This document shows, piece by piece, positions 1 through 9,600 of a stretch of 64,000 nt of DNA. The DNA comes from Gemmatimonadota bacterium (GTDB lineage Bacteria; Gemmatimonadota; Gemmatimonadetes; Longimicrobiales; Gaopeijiaceae), in contig JAJEBW010000008.1 of assembly GCA_022822325.1 (NCBI GenBank), positions 1 to 64,000 of the forward strand, read 5' to 3'. Made by a program: the position numbers and the translations under genes. Position 1 is the stretch's first letter, and each line of letters opens with the position of its first letter. The notes under the pieces were generated by a model that worked only from the letters and a program-made list of their open reading frames with translations, was not told the DNA's origin and searched no databases.

Positions 1-222
1 AGCCCCGGTCGCCGGTCGGGTTCCCCTCCCGGCGACCGGGGCTTACGTTACACGCAACGAAGATCCCCGAGGGCTCTCAAACCCAGTCGGGATCCACCTT
101 AACTTTGCCCTCGGACTGTCCAACGAAGTAGGACCACCCCACCAGGCCCCTGTCGGAGTTGCCGCTCCGGCAGGGGCCGACTCACCCACAACCTTAAAAG
201 GTAGCTGGAGAATCGGGATTAG
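1..222. other. Non-coding region with two strong hairpins upstream of the IS element
   Basis: No convincing gene is visible here. Two inverted repeats stand out. The first is a perfect 15-bp stem (1-15 with 29-43, 13-nt loop). The second is a 13-bp stem with one G-T pair (145-157 with 166-178, 8-nt loop). Neither is followed by a clear T-run, so they may be the terminator or processing region of a gene left of the window; in many bacteria thrS lies there, but that cannot be seen. Confidence 0.4.
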
Positions 223-301
223 TGGGGGTATTGACTTCCATCCCGAAAAAGGTTACTATTCGTGCGTAAATCAACGGACACTTTGGACGGGGAGGAAACG
301 C

Positions 302-1282
302 ATGGAAAGAAGGCCGAAGAAGGCGCCCGGCAAGTACTGGAGGAAGGGACTTTCGCTGATTGACGTGGTGAACATGTTCCCGACTGACGAGGCAGCCCGC
401 GACTGGTTCGAGGAGGTCCGGTGGGGCGGCGAGCCCGCCTGTCCGAACTGCGGCTCGGTGAACGTGCAGAGCGGCGCGAAGCATCCGAGCATGACGCACC
501 GATGCCGCGAGCGGAAATGCCGGAAGTTCTTCTCGGTGACGACTGGGACGGCGATGCAGTCCACGAAGTTGAGCCTACGGGTGTGGGCTCTGGCGATCTA
601 TCTGATGACGACGGAGCTGAAGGGCCGGGCCAGCATGAAGCTGCACCGCGACCTCGGGATCTCGCAGAAGGCGGCGTGGCACCTCGCGCACCGGCTCCGG
701 GAGGCGTGGGACACGAAGCAGGCCAGTCCGTTCGCCGGGCCGGTGGAGGTGGACGAGACGTACATCGGCGGCTTGGAACGGAACAAGCACAGATCAAAGA
801 AGTTGAAGGCCGGACGCGGCCCGGTCGGCAAGACCGCCGTGGTCGGAGCGAAGGACCGCGAGACCGGACAGGTGGCCGCACGGGTGATCAGGCGAACGGA
901 CGGCGAGACGCTGAAGGGCTTCGTGGAGGAGCACTCCGAACTCGAGGCGACGGTCTACACGGACGAGGCTAGGGCGTACCGGGGAATGAATCGCCGCCAC
1001 GAATCGGTGAAGCACTCGGTGGCCGAGTATGTCCGTGGGATGGCCCACACGAACGGCGTGGAGTCGTTCTGGTCCATGCTGAAGCGCGCCCATAAGGGGA
1101 CGTTCCACAAGCTCTCGGCGAAGCACCTTCAGAGGTACGTGAACGAGTTCTGCGGCCGTCATAACATCCGGGAGCTGGACACGATCGACCAGATGCGGGT
1201 GGTGGCAAGGGGGCTGGAAGGCAAGCGGCTCCGGTTCAAGGATCTCATCGCCCCGACTGGAGAATCTGCGAAGGCACTATGA
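302..1282 (+). CDS. IS1595-family (ISXO2-like) transposase
   Basis: This is the DDE-type transposase that would move the surrounding element. The 326-aa protein starts with a zinc ribbon (CPNC at residues 47-50 and a second Cys pair at 68 and 73). A helix-turn-helix-like stretch follows (about 115-135), then the ISXO2-like catalytic domain. The likely acidic triad is D151 (in VDETYIGG), D221 (in YTDEARAY) and E254 (in NGVESFWSMLKR, the typical IS1595 N-x2-E form). The ATG has a good GGAGG ribosome site 8 nt upstream. The frame is intact and all catalytic motifs are present, so it may be active. Confidence 0.92.
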   Translation: MERRPKKAPGKYWRKGLSLIDVVNMFPTDEAARDWFEEVRWGGEPACPNCGSVNVQSGAKHPSMTHRCRERKCRKFFSVTTGTAMQSTKLSLRVWALAIYLMTTELKGRASMKLHRDLGISQKAAWHLAHRLREAWDTKQASPFAGPVEVDETYIGGLERNKHRSKKLKAGRGPVGKTAVVGAKDRETGQVAARVIRRTDGETLKGFVEEHSELEATVYTDEARAYRGMNRRHESVKHSVAEYVRGMAHTNGVESFWSMLKRAHKGTFHKLSAKHLQRYVNEFCGRHNIRELDTIDQMRVVARGLEGKRLRFKDLIAPTGESAKAL

Positions 1283-1297
1283 CATGGAGATGAGACC

Positions 1298-1468
1298 GTG
1301 AAAGCCAAGGCGATGAAGAAGCGGCGCGGCCGTCCGGTGAAGTATCCGTTGCCGGAACCGATACCGGATACTCCGGAGAACATCTTGAAGGCGATCTTGG
1401 GCACTCCGCCCCGGAAGGAGGAGGAATGGAAGCACGTCAAAGACCGAAACGCGGGAAAGAACCGATGA
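1298..1468 (+). CDS. Small IS1595-associated basic protein (56 aa)
   Basis: A short reading frame with a GTG start lies 15 nt after the transposase stop and inside the proposed element. The 56-aa product begins MKAKAMKKRRGRPVKYPLPE and continues PDTPENILKAIL, then a charged tail. Small proteins with an RGRPVKYPxPEPIPDTPEN-like sequence are commonly found behind transposases of this family, as I recall them; their role is unknown. The first 15 residues are strongly basic and AT-hook-like (RGRP), which suggests DNA binding. Its place within the element, right after the transposase, argues for cotranscription. Confidence 0.6.
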   Translation: MKAKAMKKRRGRPVKYPLPEPIPDTPENILKAILGTPPRKEEEWKHVKDRNAGKNR

Positions 1469-1511
1469 TGGTAGAGGCCGATTCGTGGTTACTTTCATCA
1501 ATAATCCCCCA

Positions 1512-1714
1512 ATGAATACATAAGGCCACGTTCCCTCTTCCGACAGTTTGTCGGGTCCGGATCCCCCGGGACGATCGCATCTCCGGCGCTCCGGCAACCG
1601 GCCCCTGCCGGCAGCCTGCGTTTGGGGAACCTGTCCCCCGGTCGTGCCGGCGCGCCGTGCCGGAGGGCGGACCCGGGGCTTGACAGCGCACGGCGCTGCG
1701 CCCAGAATATCATC
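1512..1714 (+). promoter_or_regulatory. Promoter region of the infC-rpmI-rplT-pheST operon
   Basis: Between the IS right end and infC is a 430-nt stretch without a gene. A sigma-70-like promoter is visible: TTGACA at 1680-1685, a 17-nt spacer and CAGAAT at 1703-1708. The 12-mer beginning with this -35 element, TTGACAGCGCAC, recurs at the promoter proposed for the tRNA genes (19380). A further stem (CCGGCA/TGCCGG, 1591-1611) lies upstream of it. Confidence 0.55.
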
Positions 1715-1819
1715 CCACACAATACGCAAGCAGAGCTCTGACCCCCTCTCACCCCGAGCGGCGACACGCTACCGGGTTCCAGGTTGACCGCGGGCGCCGT
1801 TCCCGCTGTCAGGTCGAGC

Positions 1820-1848
1820 CGCCCGGAACCCCCGGGCGTTTGCTTTTT
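1820..1848 (+). terminator. Intrinsic terminator / attenuator in the infC leader
   Basis: A 7-bp stem (1820-1826 with 1832-1838) with a 5-nt loop is followed by a T-rich run (1839-1848). It lies about 110 nt downstream of the proposed transcription start and 90 nt before the infC start. Premature termination in this leader is the usual way infC-rpmI-rplT operons are controlled, through L20 in Firmicutes; an analogous control here is inference. Confidence 0.5.
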
Positions 1849-1938
1849 TGGTGCGGAAGACCGACCCTCAACACCCACCCCGACGAACCGGCGAGCGAGC
1901 CCGGCGTCGAAACACCCCCTGCCCAGGAGAGAGCCAAG

Positions 1939-2457
1939 ATCGCAGAAAAACGTGTCCGCGTAAATGAACAGATTCGGATCAGCCCCGTCCGCCTCATCGA
2001 CGAGAGCGGGAGGCAGGTCGGAATCGTCTCGGTCGACGAAGCGCGCGCCCGAGCTGCCCGCAAGGGACTGGATCTGGTGGAGGTTGCGCCGGATTCGAGG
2101 CCGCCGGTGGTCCGGCTCATGGACTACGGCAAGTACAAGTACAAGGCCGCCCGCGCCGCGCGCGAGGCCCGCAAGAAGCAGCACACCGTCCAGCTCAAGG
2201 AGGTGAAGTTCCGTCCGGGAATCGAGAACCACGACTACGAGTTCAAGCTCCGCCACGCGCGGCGATTCCTCAAGGAGGGCAACAAGGTGAAGCTGACGAT
2301 GATGTTCCGGGGTCGTCAGGTCACCCATCCCGAGCTCGGACGGGAGGTGCTCATGCGCGCCACCCGGGATCTGACGCCCTACGCGCGCGTCGAGCAGTAC
2401 CCCAACTTCGAGCGGAATCTCATGACGATGATCCTGAGTCCGCTCCGCAACCAGTAG
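1939..2457 (+). CDS. infC: Translation initiation factor IF-3
   Basis: IF-3 binds the 30S subunit and checks start-codon/initiator-tRNA pairing. The 172-residue protein covers both IF-3 domains: the N-domain with VNEQIRISPVRLID and the DYGKYKYK motif, and the C-domain with KEVKFRPGIENHDYEFKL and the end near PLRNQ. No ATG/GTG/TTG exists at the right place. The conserved N-terminus falls on an ATC codon at 1939, with AGGAGA 8 nt upstream. IF-3 genes of other bacteria use AUU or AUC starts, so that IF-3 represses its own mRNA, and this matches. An in-frame TTG at 1840 lies inside the terminator hairpin region and is less likely. First gene of the infC-rpmI-rplT-pheS-pheT operon. Confidence 0.95.
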   Translation: MAEKRVRVNEQIRISPVRLIDESGRQVGIVSVDEARARAARKGLDLVEVAPDSRPPVVRLMDYGKYKYKAARAAREARKKQHTVQLKEVKFRPGIENHDYEFKLRHARRFLKEGNKVKLTMMFRGRQVTHPELGREVLMRATRDLTPYARVEQYPNFERNLMTMILSPLRNQ

Positions 2458-2475
2458 CAGTCGGGAGAAAAACCG

Positions 2476-2673
2476 ATGCCGAAGATGAAATCCAACCGCG
2501 GCGCCGCAAAGCGTTTCCGCCGGACCGGGTCCGGGAAGCTTGCGCGCATGCGGGCGGGAAAATCGCATATCCTCACCAAGAAGAACCGGAAGCGGAAGCG
2601 CCGTCTCCGTAGCAGCGCCGCAGCCGCCGGGGCCGACCGGAAGCGGGTGCGCCGAATGCTGCCCGGCTTCTGA
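2476..2673 (+). CDS. rpmI: 50S ribosomal protein L35
   Basis: A small basic ribosomal protein of the large subunit, 65 aa, the normal size. It begins [20 protein letters not shown], the family signature, and contains the [19 protein letters not shown] stretch typical of L35. It follows infC by 18 nt with a GGGAG ribosome site, and precedes rplT, the universal infC-rpmI-rplT order. Confidence 0.97.
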   Translation: MPKMKSNRGAAKRFRRTGSGKLARMRAGKSHILTKKNRKRKRRLRSSAAAAGADRKRVRRMLPGF

Positions 2674-2711
2674 TCGCCTGATCGTCTGAATTCCGGAGGA
2701 GACCAGCCAAG

Positions 2712-3068
2712 ATGTCGCGTACGAGGCATTCGGTCGCGCGCAACAAGCGCAAGAAGAAGATTTTCAGGGAAGCCCGCGGCTACTTCGGTGGACGCAAGAA
2801 TCTCTATCGCACCGCCAAGGACGCGGTGGAGAAGGGGTGGGAGCACGCCTACCGCGACCGCAGGAAGAAGAAGCGCAACTTCCGCCGGCTCTGGATCGCG
2901 CGGATCAATGCGGCGGCCCGCCAGAACGACCTCTCCTATTCGCGCTTCATCAACGGACTGCGAAGGGCGGGGGTGGAGATCGATCGCAAGGCGCTGGCCG
3001 ATCTCGCAGTTCGGAGTCCGGACGCCTTCACGGCGCTGGCCGACCGCGCGAAGACCGCTCTGAGCTGA
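2712..3068 (+). CDS. rplT: 50S ribosomal protein L20
   Basis: L20 binds 23S rRNA early in large-subunit assembly and, in several phyla, also represses its own operon by binding the leader mRNA. The 118-aa protein starts [17 protein letters not shown] and has the expected [20 protein letters not shown] and [20 protein letters not shown] motifs. A GGAGGA ribosome site stands 10 nt before the ATG. Last of the three translation genes before pheS. Confidence 0.97.
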   Translation: MSRTRHSVARNKRKKKIFREARGYFGGRKNLYRTAKDAVEKGWEHAYRDRRKKKRNFRRLWIARINAAARQNDLSYSRFINGLRRAGVEIDRKALADLAVRSPDAFTALADRAKTALS

Positions 3069-3100
3069 CCGGAAGGCGCCGGGATCCGCCGGGTCGAATC

Positions 3101-4210
3101 GTGACTGGGGAACGGGAGCAGGGGCGGGGCGGAGGGGGAACGGCGCGGGCGGAGGTCGCGGGCGACGCCTGCATCGAGTCCCTGCAGCGGTGGCGCGCGG
3201 AGGCGTTGGCCGCCGTCGAGGAGGCATCGGACGAGGCCGCGCTGGAGCGAATCCGGGTGCGCTACCTTGGCCGCCGCGAAGGACGTGTCTCCGGGGTGTT
3301 GCGCCGCATGGGGAGCCTGGCGCCCGCCGATCGCCCGCGCGTGGGCGCCGCCGCCAATCGCGTCCGCAAGGAGCTGGCCGCCGCTCTGAAGAGGGGTCTA
3401 GCGCGCATCGCGTCCGCCGCATCGTCCACCGGCCATCCCCCCGATCTCACCCTTCCCCCGCGCCAACGTTGGCGGGGCACGGTCCACCCGGTCAGCCGCG
3501 CGATCGACGATATCTGGAAGATCTTTCGCAGCCTCGGCTTCGTGCGGGTGCGCGGCCCCGAGGTCGAGACCGAGTGGTACAACTTCGTCGCCCTCAACAC
3601 GCCGCTCGACCATCCGGCCGCCGACGAGCAGGACACGCTCTTCCTGGATCCCGGTCCCCATCCGCGCGGCGCCGCGTCCCCCGGCCTGCTCCTGCGCAGC
3701 CACACCTCGCCGGTCCAGATCCGGACCATGGAGCGTCACGAGCCGCCGATCCGCATCATCGCGCCGGGGATGGTCTATCGCCGCGACACCTACGACGCCA
3801 CTCACACGCCCGCCTTCGCCCAGATCGAGGGTCTGGTCGTGGACGAAGGGGTCACCTTCGTGGATTTCAAGGCCACGCTGGCCGAGTTCGCGCGCCGCTT
3901 CTGGGGACCGGGAACGCAGATCCGCTTCCGTCCCTCCTTCTTTCCCTTCACGGAGCCCTCGGCCGAGGTGGACGTGAAGCGGGCGATCGTGCGCGAGGAC
4001 GGCCGCGAGGAAGAGACCGACTGGATCGAGATCATGGGGGCGGGGATGGTGGATCCGGCGGTGCTCGACAATGTGGGGTACGACTCGGAGCGCTACACCG
4101 GCTGGGCCTTCGGGATGGGACCGGGCCGGGTGGCGATGCTGCGCCACGGCGTGCGGGACCTCAGGCTCTTCTACGAGAACGACATGCGCTTCCTGGGGCA
4201 GTTTCGGTGA
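3101..4210 (+). CDS. pheS: Phenylalanyl-tRNA synthetase alpha subunit
   Basis: The catalytic subunit of the alpha2-beta2 enzyme that charges tRNA-Phe. The chosen GTG start (32 nt after rplT) gives 369 aa. An N-terminal helical arm of about 90 residues (the tRNA-binding coiled coil) precedes the class II catalytic core. Visible core motifs are the HTSPVQIRTM segment, motif 2 around GMVYRRDTYDATHTPAFAQIEG, and motif 3 GMGPGRVAML near the C-terminus. A short Pro/Gly-rich insertion (near 3646-3690) separates DTLFLD from LLRSHTSPVQ. The start is supported only by length and context; no strong ribosome site is seen. Followed by pheT. Confidence 0.95.
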   Translation: MTGEREQGRGGGGTARAEVAGDACIESLQRWRAEALAAVEEASDEAALERIRVRYLGRREGRVSGVLRRMGSLAPADRPRVGAAANRVRKELAAALKRGLARIASAASSTGHPPDLTLPPRQRWRGTVHPVSRAIDDIWKIFRSLGFVRVRGPEVETEWYNFVALNTPLDHPAADEQDTLFLDPGPHPRGAASPGLLLRSHTSPVQIRTMERHEPPIRIIAPGMVYRRDTYDATHTPAFAQIEGLVVDEGVTFVDFKATLAEFARRFWGPGTQIRFRPSFFPFTEPSAEVDVKRAIVREDGREEETDWIEIMGAGMVDPAVLDNVGYDSERYTGWAFGMGPGRVAMLRHGVRDLRLFYENDMRFLGQFR

Positions 4211-4322
4211 GCCGCGCGGGCAGGCTGGAGGCCGCCGGGCAACCGGGGCGAGGGACGTTGCGCCGGGGATTGCGCCCCGGTTCGGACGGGAGGGCGGGGC
4301 CGGGCCGGACGGGAGTCGCGCG

Positions 4323-6753
<2,431 letters not shown>

Positions 6754-6773
<20 letters not shown>

Positions 6774-7065
6774 CCCGGCGGCGACGCCCTCACGGGAATT
6801 CGACCGGCTCGAAGGATCGATAGATCGCCTGATCGCCGCGCTCGCCTCCGCGCGGAAGGAGACGGCCGGAGCCCGGGCGGAGAAGGACCGGAGCGATGCG
6901 TTGTTGCGCGAAATGTCCGAAGATGGCCAGGATCCGGCTGCCCTTTCGGTGCGGGTGGCCGAGCTGGAGGCCGAGAACGCCGAGTTGCGCGGACGTCTCG
7001 AGCGCGGAAGCCGCCGCGTCGACCGGATCCTCGCCGGCATTCGCTTCATGGAGGACAACCGATGA
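6754..7065 (+). CDS. Small coiled-coil protein upstream of ZapA (possible division-associated protein)
   Basis: A 103-aa hydrophilic protein with a GTG start that overlaps the end of pheT by 20 bp; its own end overlaps zapA by 4 bp. It has no recognised domain. Two helical heptad-rich segments are visible, around residues 18-52 (FDRLEGSIDRLIAALASARK) and 65-98 (LSVRVAELEAENAELRGRLE), separated by a short break. The tail reads VDRILAGIRFMEDNR. Tight coupling between pheT and zapA and the coiled-coil nature suggest a partner of ZapA (ZapB-like in style, not shown by sequence). It could also be a general scaffold. Confidence 0.75.
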
Positions 7066-7343
7066 CCGCGACGCGCACATCGATCGAAGTGAAGATCGCG
7101 GGAGAGCGCTACGCCGTCTCCGCCGAGGTCGACGAGGGTCATGCCCGCGAGTGCGCCCGCATCGTCGATGAGCGCATGCGCGCCCTTTCCCGCAATCGCG
7201 CGGTGAGCCCGAAGAACGCCGCGATCATGGCCGCCCTGGCGCTGACCGACGAATTGCTCCGCGAACGGGATGCCGCCCGACGGCGACTGGCCGAGCTGGC
7301 CGCGCGCGTCGACGCCGCCCTAAGAGAGGAAGCCGCAGCATGA
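7062..7343 (+). CDS. zapA: Cell division protein ZapA
   Basis: ZapA binds FtsZ and cross-links its filaments at the division ring. The 93-aa protein has the ZapA pattern: an N-terminal strand segment SIEVKIAGERYAVSAEVDE, a helix with the CARIVDERMRAL signature, then AALALTDELLRERDAARRRL leading into the C-terminal coiled coil. It starts with an ATG that overlaps the preceding gene and ends overlapping the next by 4 bp, so all three are translationally coupled. A pheT-zapA neighbourhood is common in bacteria. Confidence 0.88.
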   Translation: MTATRTSIEVKIAGERYAVSAEVDEGHARECARIVDERMRALSRNRAVSPKNAAIMAALALTDELLRERDAARRRLAELAARVDAALREEAAA

Positions 7344-8617
7344 AGCAGGAACCCACCACGGCCCGCCCGAAATCGCCGCTCTCGCGACGCGCCTGGATCG
7401 CCGCCGCATCGGGGGGCGCCGCCTCGGGACTGGTCCTGACCCGCCTGGATGCGCTGAAGGGAACGGCGCAGGAAATCGCGTCCCCGCAGGATCCCACCAG
7501 GGTTCCCGGCCGCTTCGTTTCGGAGGTGGGCAGCCGCGCGCCCGGGGAACGGCCGCGCCGACTGGTCCGCAGCCTCGCGCTGTCAAGCTCCTCGCGCACC
7601 CCCCTGCACGAGCTCGAGGGCACGATCACCCCCTCCGATCTGCACTTCGAGCGCCATCACGCGGGCGTCCCCGAGATCCGCGCCGAAGACCACGAACTCC
7701 TGGTGCACGGGATGGTCGAGCGCCCCATGGTCTTCCGCATGAGCGACCTTCGCCGCTACCCCCGGCTGTCGCGCATCTGCTTCATCGAGTGCTCCGGCAA
7801 TGGGGGCGGCGCCTACAATCGCAACCGCATGCCCACCGAGGTCTCCGTGCAGCAGCTCGACGGTCTCCTCAGCACCAGCGAATGGACGGGCGTCATGCTC
7901 TCGACGATCCTGCGCGAGGTGGGAGTCCGCCCGGGCGCGAGCTGGATCCTGGCCGAGGGCAGCGACGCGGCGGTCATGGGGCGCAGCGTTCCCCTTGCCA
8001 AGGCCATGGACGACGCCATGCTCGCCTTCGGACAGAATGGCGACGCGATCCGGCCCGAACAGGGCTACCCGGTGCGCCTGCTCCTGCCCGGCTGGGAGGG
8101 CAACGCCCAGGTCAAGTGGCTGCGCCGGATCGAGGTCAGCGATCGTCCCACCATGACCCGCGACGAGACTTCGCGCTACACCGATCCCCTCAAGGACGGC
8201 ACCGCGCGCCAGTTCAGCTTCGTCATGGACGCCAAGTCGGTCATCACCTTCCCCTCCTATCCCCATGTCCTGCCGGAAGCGGGCTGGTGGGAGATCGAAG
8301 GGCTGGCCTGGACGGGCCGCGGGCGCATTGTGCGAGTCGAGGTCAGCGCCGACGGCGGCCGCAACTGGACCGACGCGACTTTGCAGCGACCGGTCCTGCC
8401 GATGTCGACGGTGCGCTTCCGCCATCTCTGGCGCTGGAATGGGCAGGAGACCATCCTTCTCAGCCGGGCCACCGACGAGACCGGATACCGCCAGCCCACC
8501 GTTCACCAGCTCTGGGACGCGCGCGGCGAAGGCACCGCCTATCACCACAATCACCAGCGCGCATGGAAGGTCGCGGGCGACGGCGCGGTCACCTTCGGTT
8601 TGGGAGACCTGGTCTGA
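7340..8617 (+). CDS. soxC: SoxC-like sulfite/sulfane dehydrogenase molybdopterin subunit
   Basis: A molybdopterin oxidoreductase of the sulfite oxidase family, 425 aa. A Tat-type leader is present (S15-R16-R17-A-W-I followed by an Ala/Gly-rich hydrophobic stretch to about residue 38), so export of the folded enzyme to the periplasm is likely. The Moco-binding segment with the likely Mo-ligand Cys is FIECSGNGGGAYNRN (C151). SoxC-typical sequence includes SSSSRTPLHELEGTITPSDLHFERHHAGVP and a C-terminal dimerisation domain with RVEVSADGGRNWTDA. It overlaps zapA by 4 bp and the cytochrome gene follows. No other sox genes (XYZAB) are in the window, so the electron donor may be sulfite rather than Sox-bound sulfane. 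Confidence 0.88.
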   Translation: MKQEPTTARPKSPLSRRAWIAAASGGAASGLVLTRLDALKGTAQEIASPQDPTRVPGRFVSEVGSRAPGERPRRLVRSLALSSSSRTPLHELEGTITPSDLHFERHHAGVPEIRAEDHELLVHGMVERPMVFRMSDLRRYPRLSRICFIECSGNGGGAYNRNRMPTEVSVQQLDGLLSTSEWTGVMLSTILREVGVRPGASWILAEGSDAAVMGRSVPLAKAMDDAMLAFGQNGDAIRPEQGYPVRLLLPGWEGNAQVKWLRRIEVSDRPTMTRDETSRYTDPLKDGTARQFSFVMDAKSVITFPSYPHVLPEAGWWEIEGLAWTGRGRIVRVEVSADGGRNWTDATLQRPVLPMSTVRFRHLWRWNGQETILLSRATDETGYRQPTVHQLWDARGEGTAYHHNHQRAWKVAGDGAVTFGLGDLV

Positions 8618-8796
8618 TGAAACGGGGACACGATCCGATGAAGGCAGGCGAAGGAAGCGGCGGCGCGGCTGCATCGGCCGGGTTCGGCCCGGTGCGCGGA
8701 CCTGAGGGAATCGATGGCCGGGCGGGATGCGACCCGGACTTTCGGGCGTTCCCGTCGAAGGCTCCCGGCGCCCGCTCGCCCGGCCCGCGCGGAACA

Positions 8797-9423
8797 ATGG
8801 CCTCCGGCGGCCGGCGTGGACTGTTCGCGGGAATCGCCCTGGCGGCGTTCGTTGCCGCGTGCGCTCCCGAGAATCCGTCCGGCGGAGAATCGGCGCCGAC
8901 GACCGACGCCGCCCCCGAGTTCGACCCATCCCTTCCTCCCCACTCCCCCGCCCGCTTCGGTTTCGGCAGCGCGGCCAGCGAGGAACGGATCGCGCGCTGG
9001 GACATCGACGTCAAGCCCGACGGCGAGGGACTGCCGCCCGGCAACGGCTCGGTCGCCGAGGGCGCCGCCATCTACGAACGCTCCTGCATGCAATGCCACG
9101 GCCCGACCGGCACCGAGGGACCCAACGACCGCCTGGTCGCCACCGGAAGCTGGGACGAATGGCCTCCCGGCCGCGCGATCGGCGCCTTCTGGCCCTGGGC
9201 GACCACCATCTTCGACTACACGCGCCGGGCGATGCCGCAGCTCGAACCCGGCACCCTCACCGACGACGAGACCTACGCGGTCGTGGCCTACATTCTCCAC
9301 CTCAACGGTCTGCTGCCCGCGGACGCCGTCCTCGACGCCCCCGCCCTGGCCGCGATCGAGATGCCCGCGCGCGACCGCTTCGTCCCCGACAACCGCACCG
9401 GGGGGAGCGAGATCCGGGAGTAG
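8797..9423 (+). CDS. SoxD-like lipoprotein cytochrome c
   Basis: Probable electron-accepting partner of the upstream SoxC-like enzyme. From the ATG at 8797 the 208-aa protein has a lipoprotein signal (hydrophobic LFAGIALAAFVAAC, lipid Cys at residue 22), a Pro-rich linker, and one class I cytochrome c domain. The heme site is C97-MQ-CH101; the RAMPQLEPG segment gives the likely axial Met. An alternative ATG at 8617 overlaps the soxC stop (TGATG) and would add 60 residues, but these look like random composition and would bury the signal peptide. SoxD proteins usually have two heme domains; this has one, resembling the SorB/SoxD C-terminal part. Confidence 0.8.
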   Translation: MASGGRRGLFAGIALAAFVAACAPENPSGGESAPTTDAAPEFDPSLPPHSPARFGFGSAASEERIARWDIDVKPDGEGLPPGNGSVAEGAAIYERSCMQCHGPTGTEGPNDRLVATGSWDEWPPGRAIGAFWPWATTIFDYTRRAMPQLEPGTLTDDETYAVVAYILHLNGLLPADAVLDAPALAAIEMPARDRFVPDNRTGGSEIRE

Positions 9424-9600
9424 CCCCATCCGGAGGGTCCGGTTGGCTTTCCGGGTTTGCGGCGGCCCGCAACTTGCGCACGGCGGGCGGCCCGCCCCAT
9501 TATTGACCGCGAGATCAGGGAGCCGCTCCGCGCGTGCATCGGGGGCGGCTTCCTCCGTTGAGTCATTGGGGCCGGACGCGGTCCGGTTCGGAGAGAATAC

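Larger units (their letters stand above)
223..1511 (+). mobile_element. IS1595-family insertion sequence
   Basis: The element holds a full-length IS1595/ISXO2-type transposase and a small downstream ORF. The ends are proposed from an imperfect inverted repeat: TGGGGG-TATTGAC at the left end (223-235) and the complement of TGGGGGATTATTGATG at the right end (about 1496-1511), differing by a 2-nt gap and an end mismatch. No clean target duplication is seen next to these ends, so the exact borders are uncertain. It lies directly upstream of the infC leader. Base composition is somewhat less GC-rich than the neighbouring genes. Confidence 0.55.

Noticed and set aside
8617..8796. Upstream ATGs (8617, 8638) for the cytochrome gene
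   Set aside because: They add low-complexity residues before a clear lipoprotein signal that starts at ATG 8797. The overlap TGATG keeps 8617 as an alternative.
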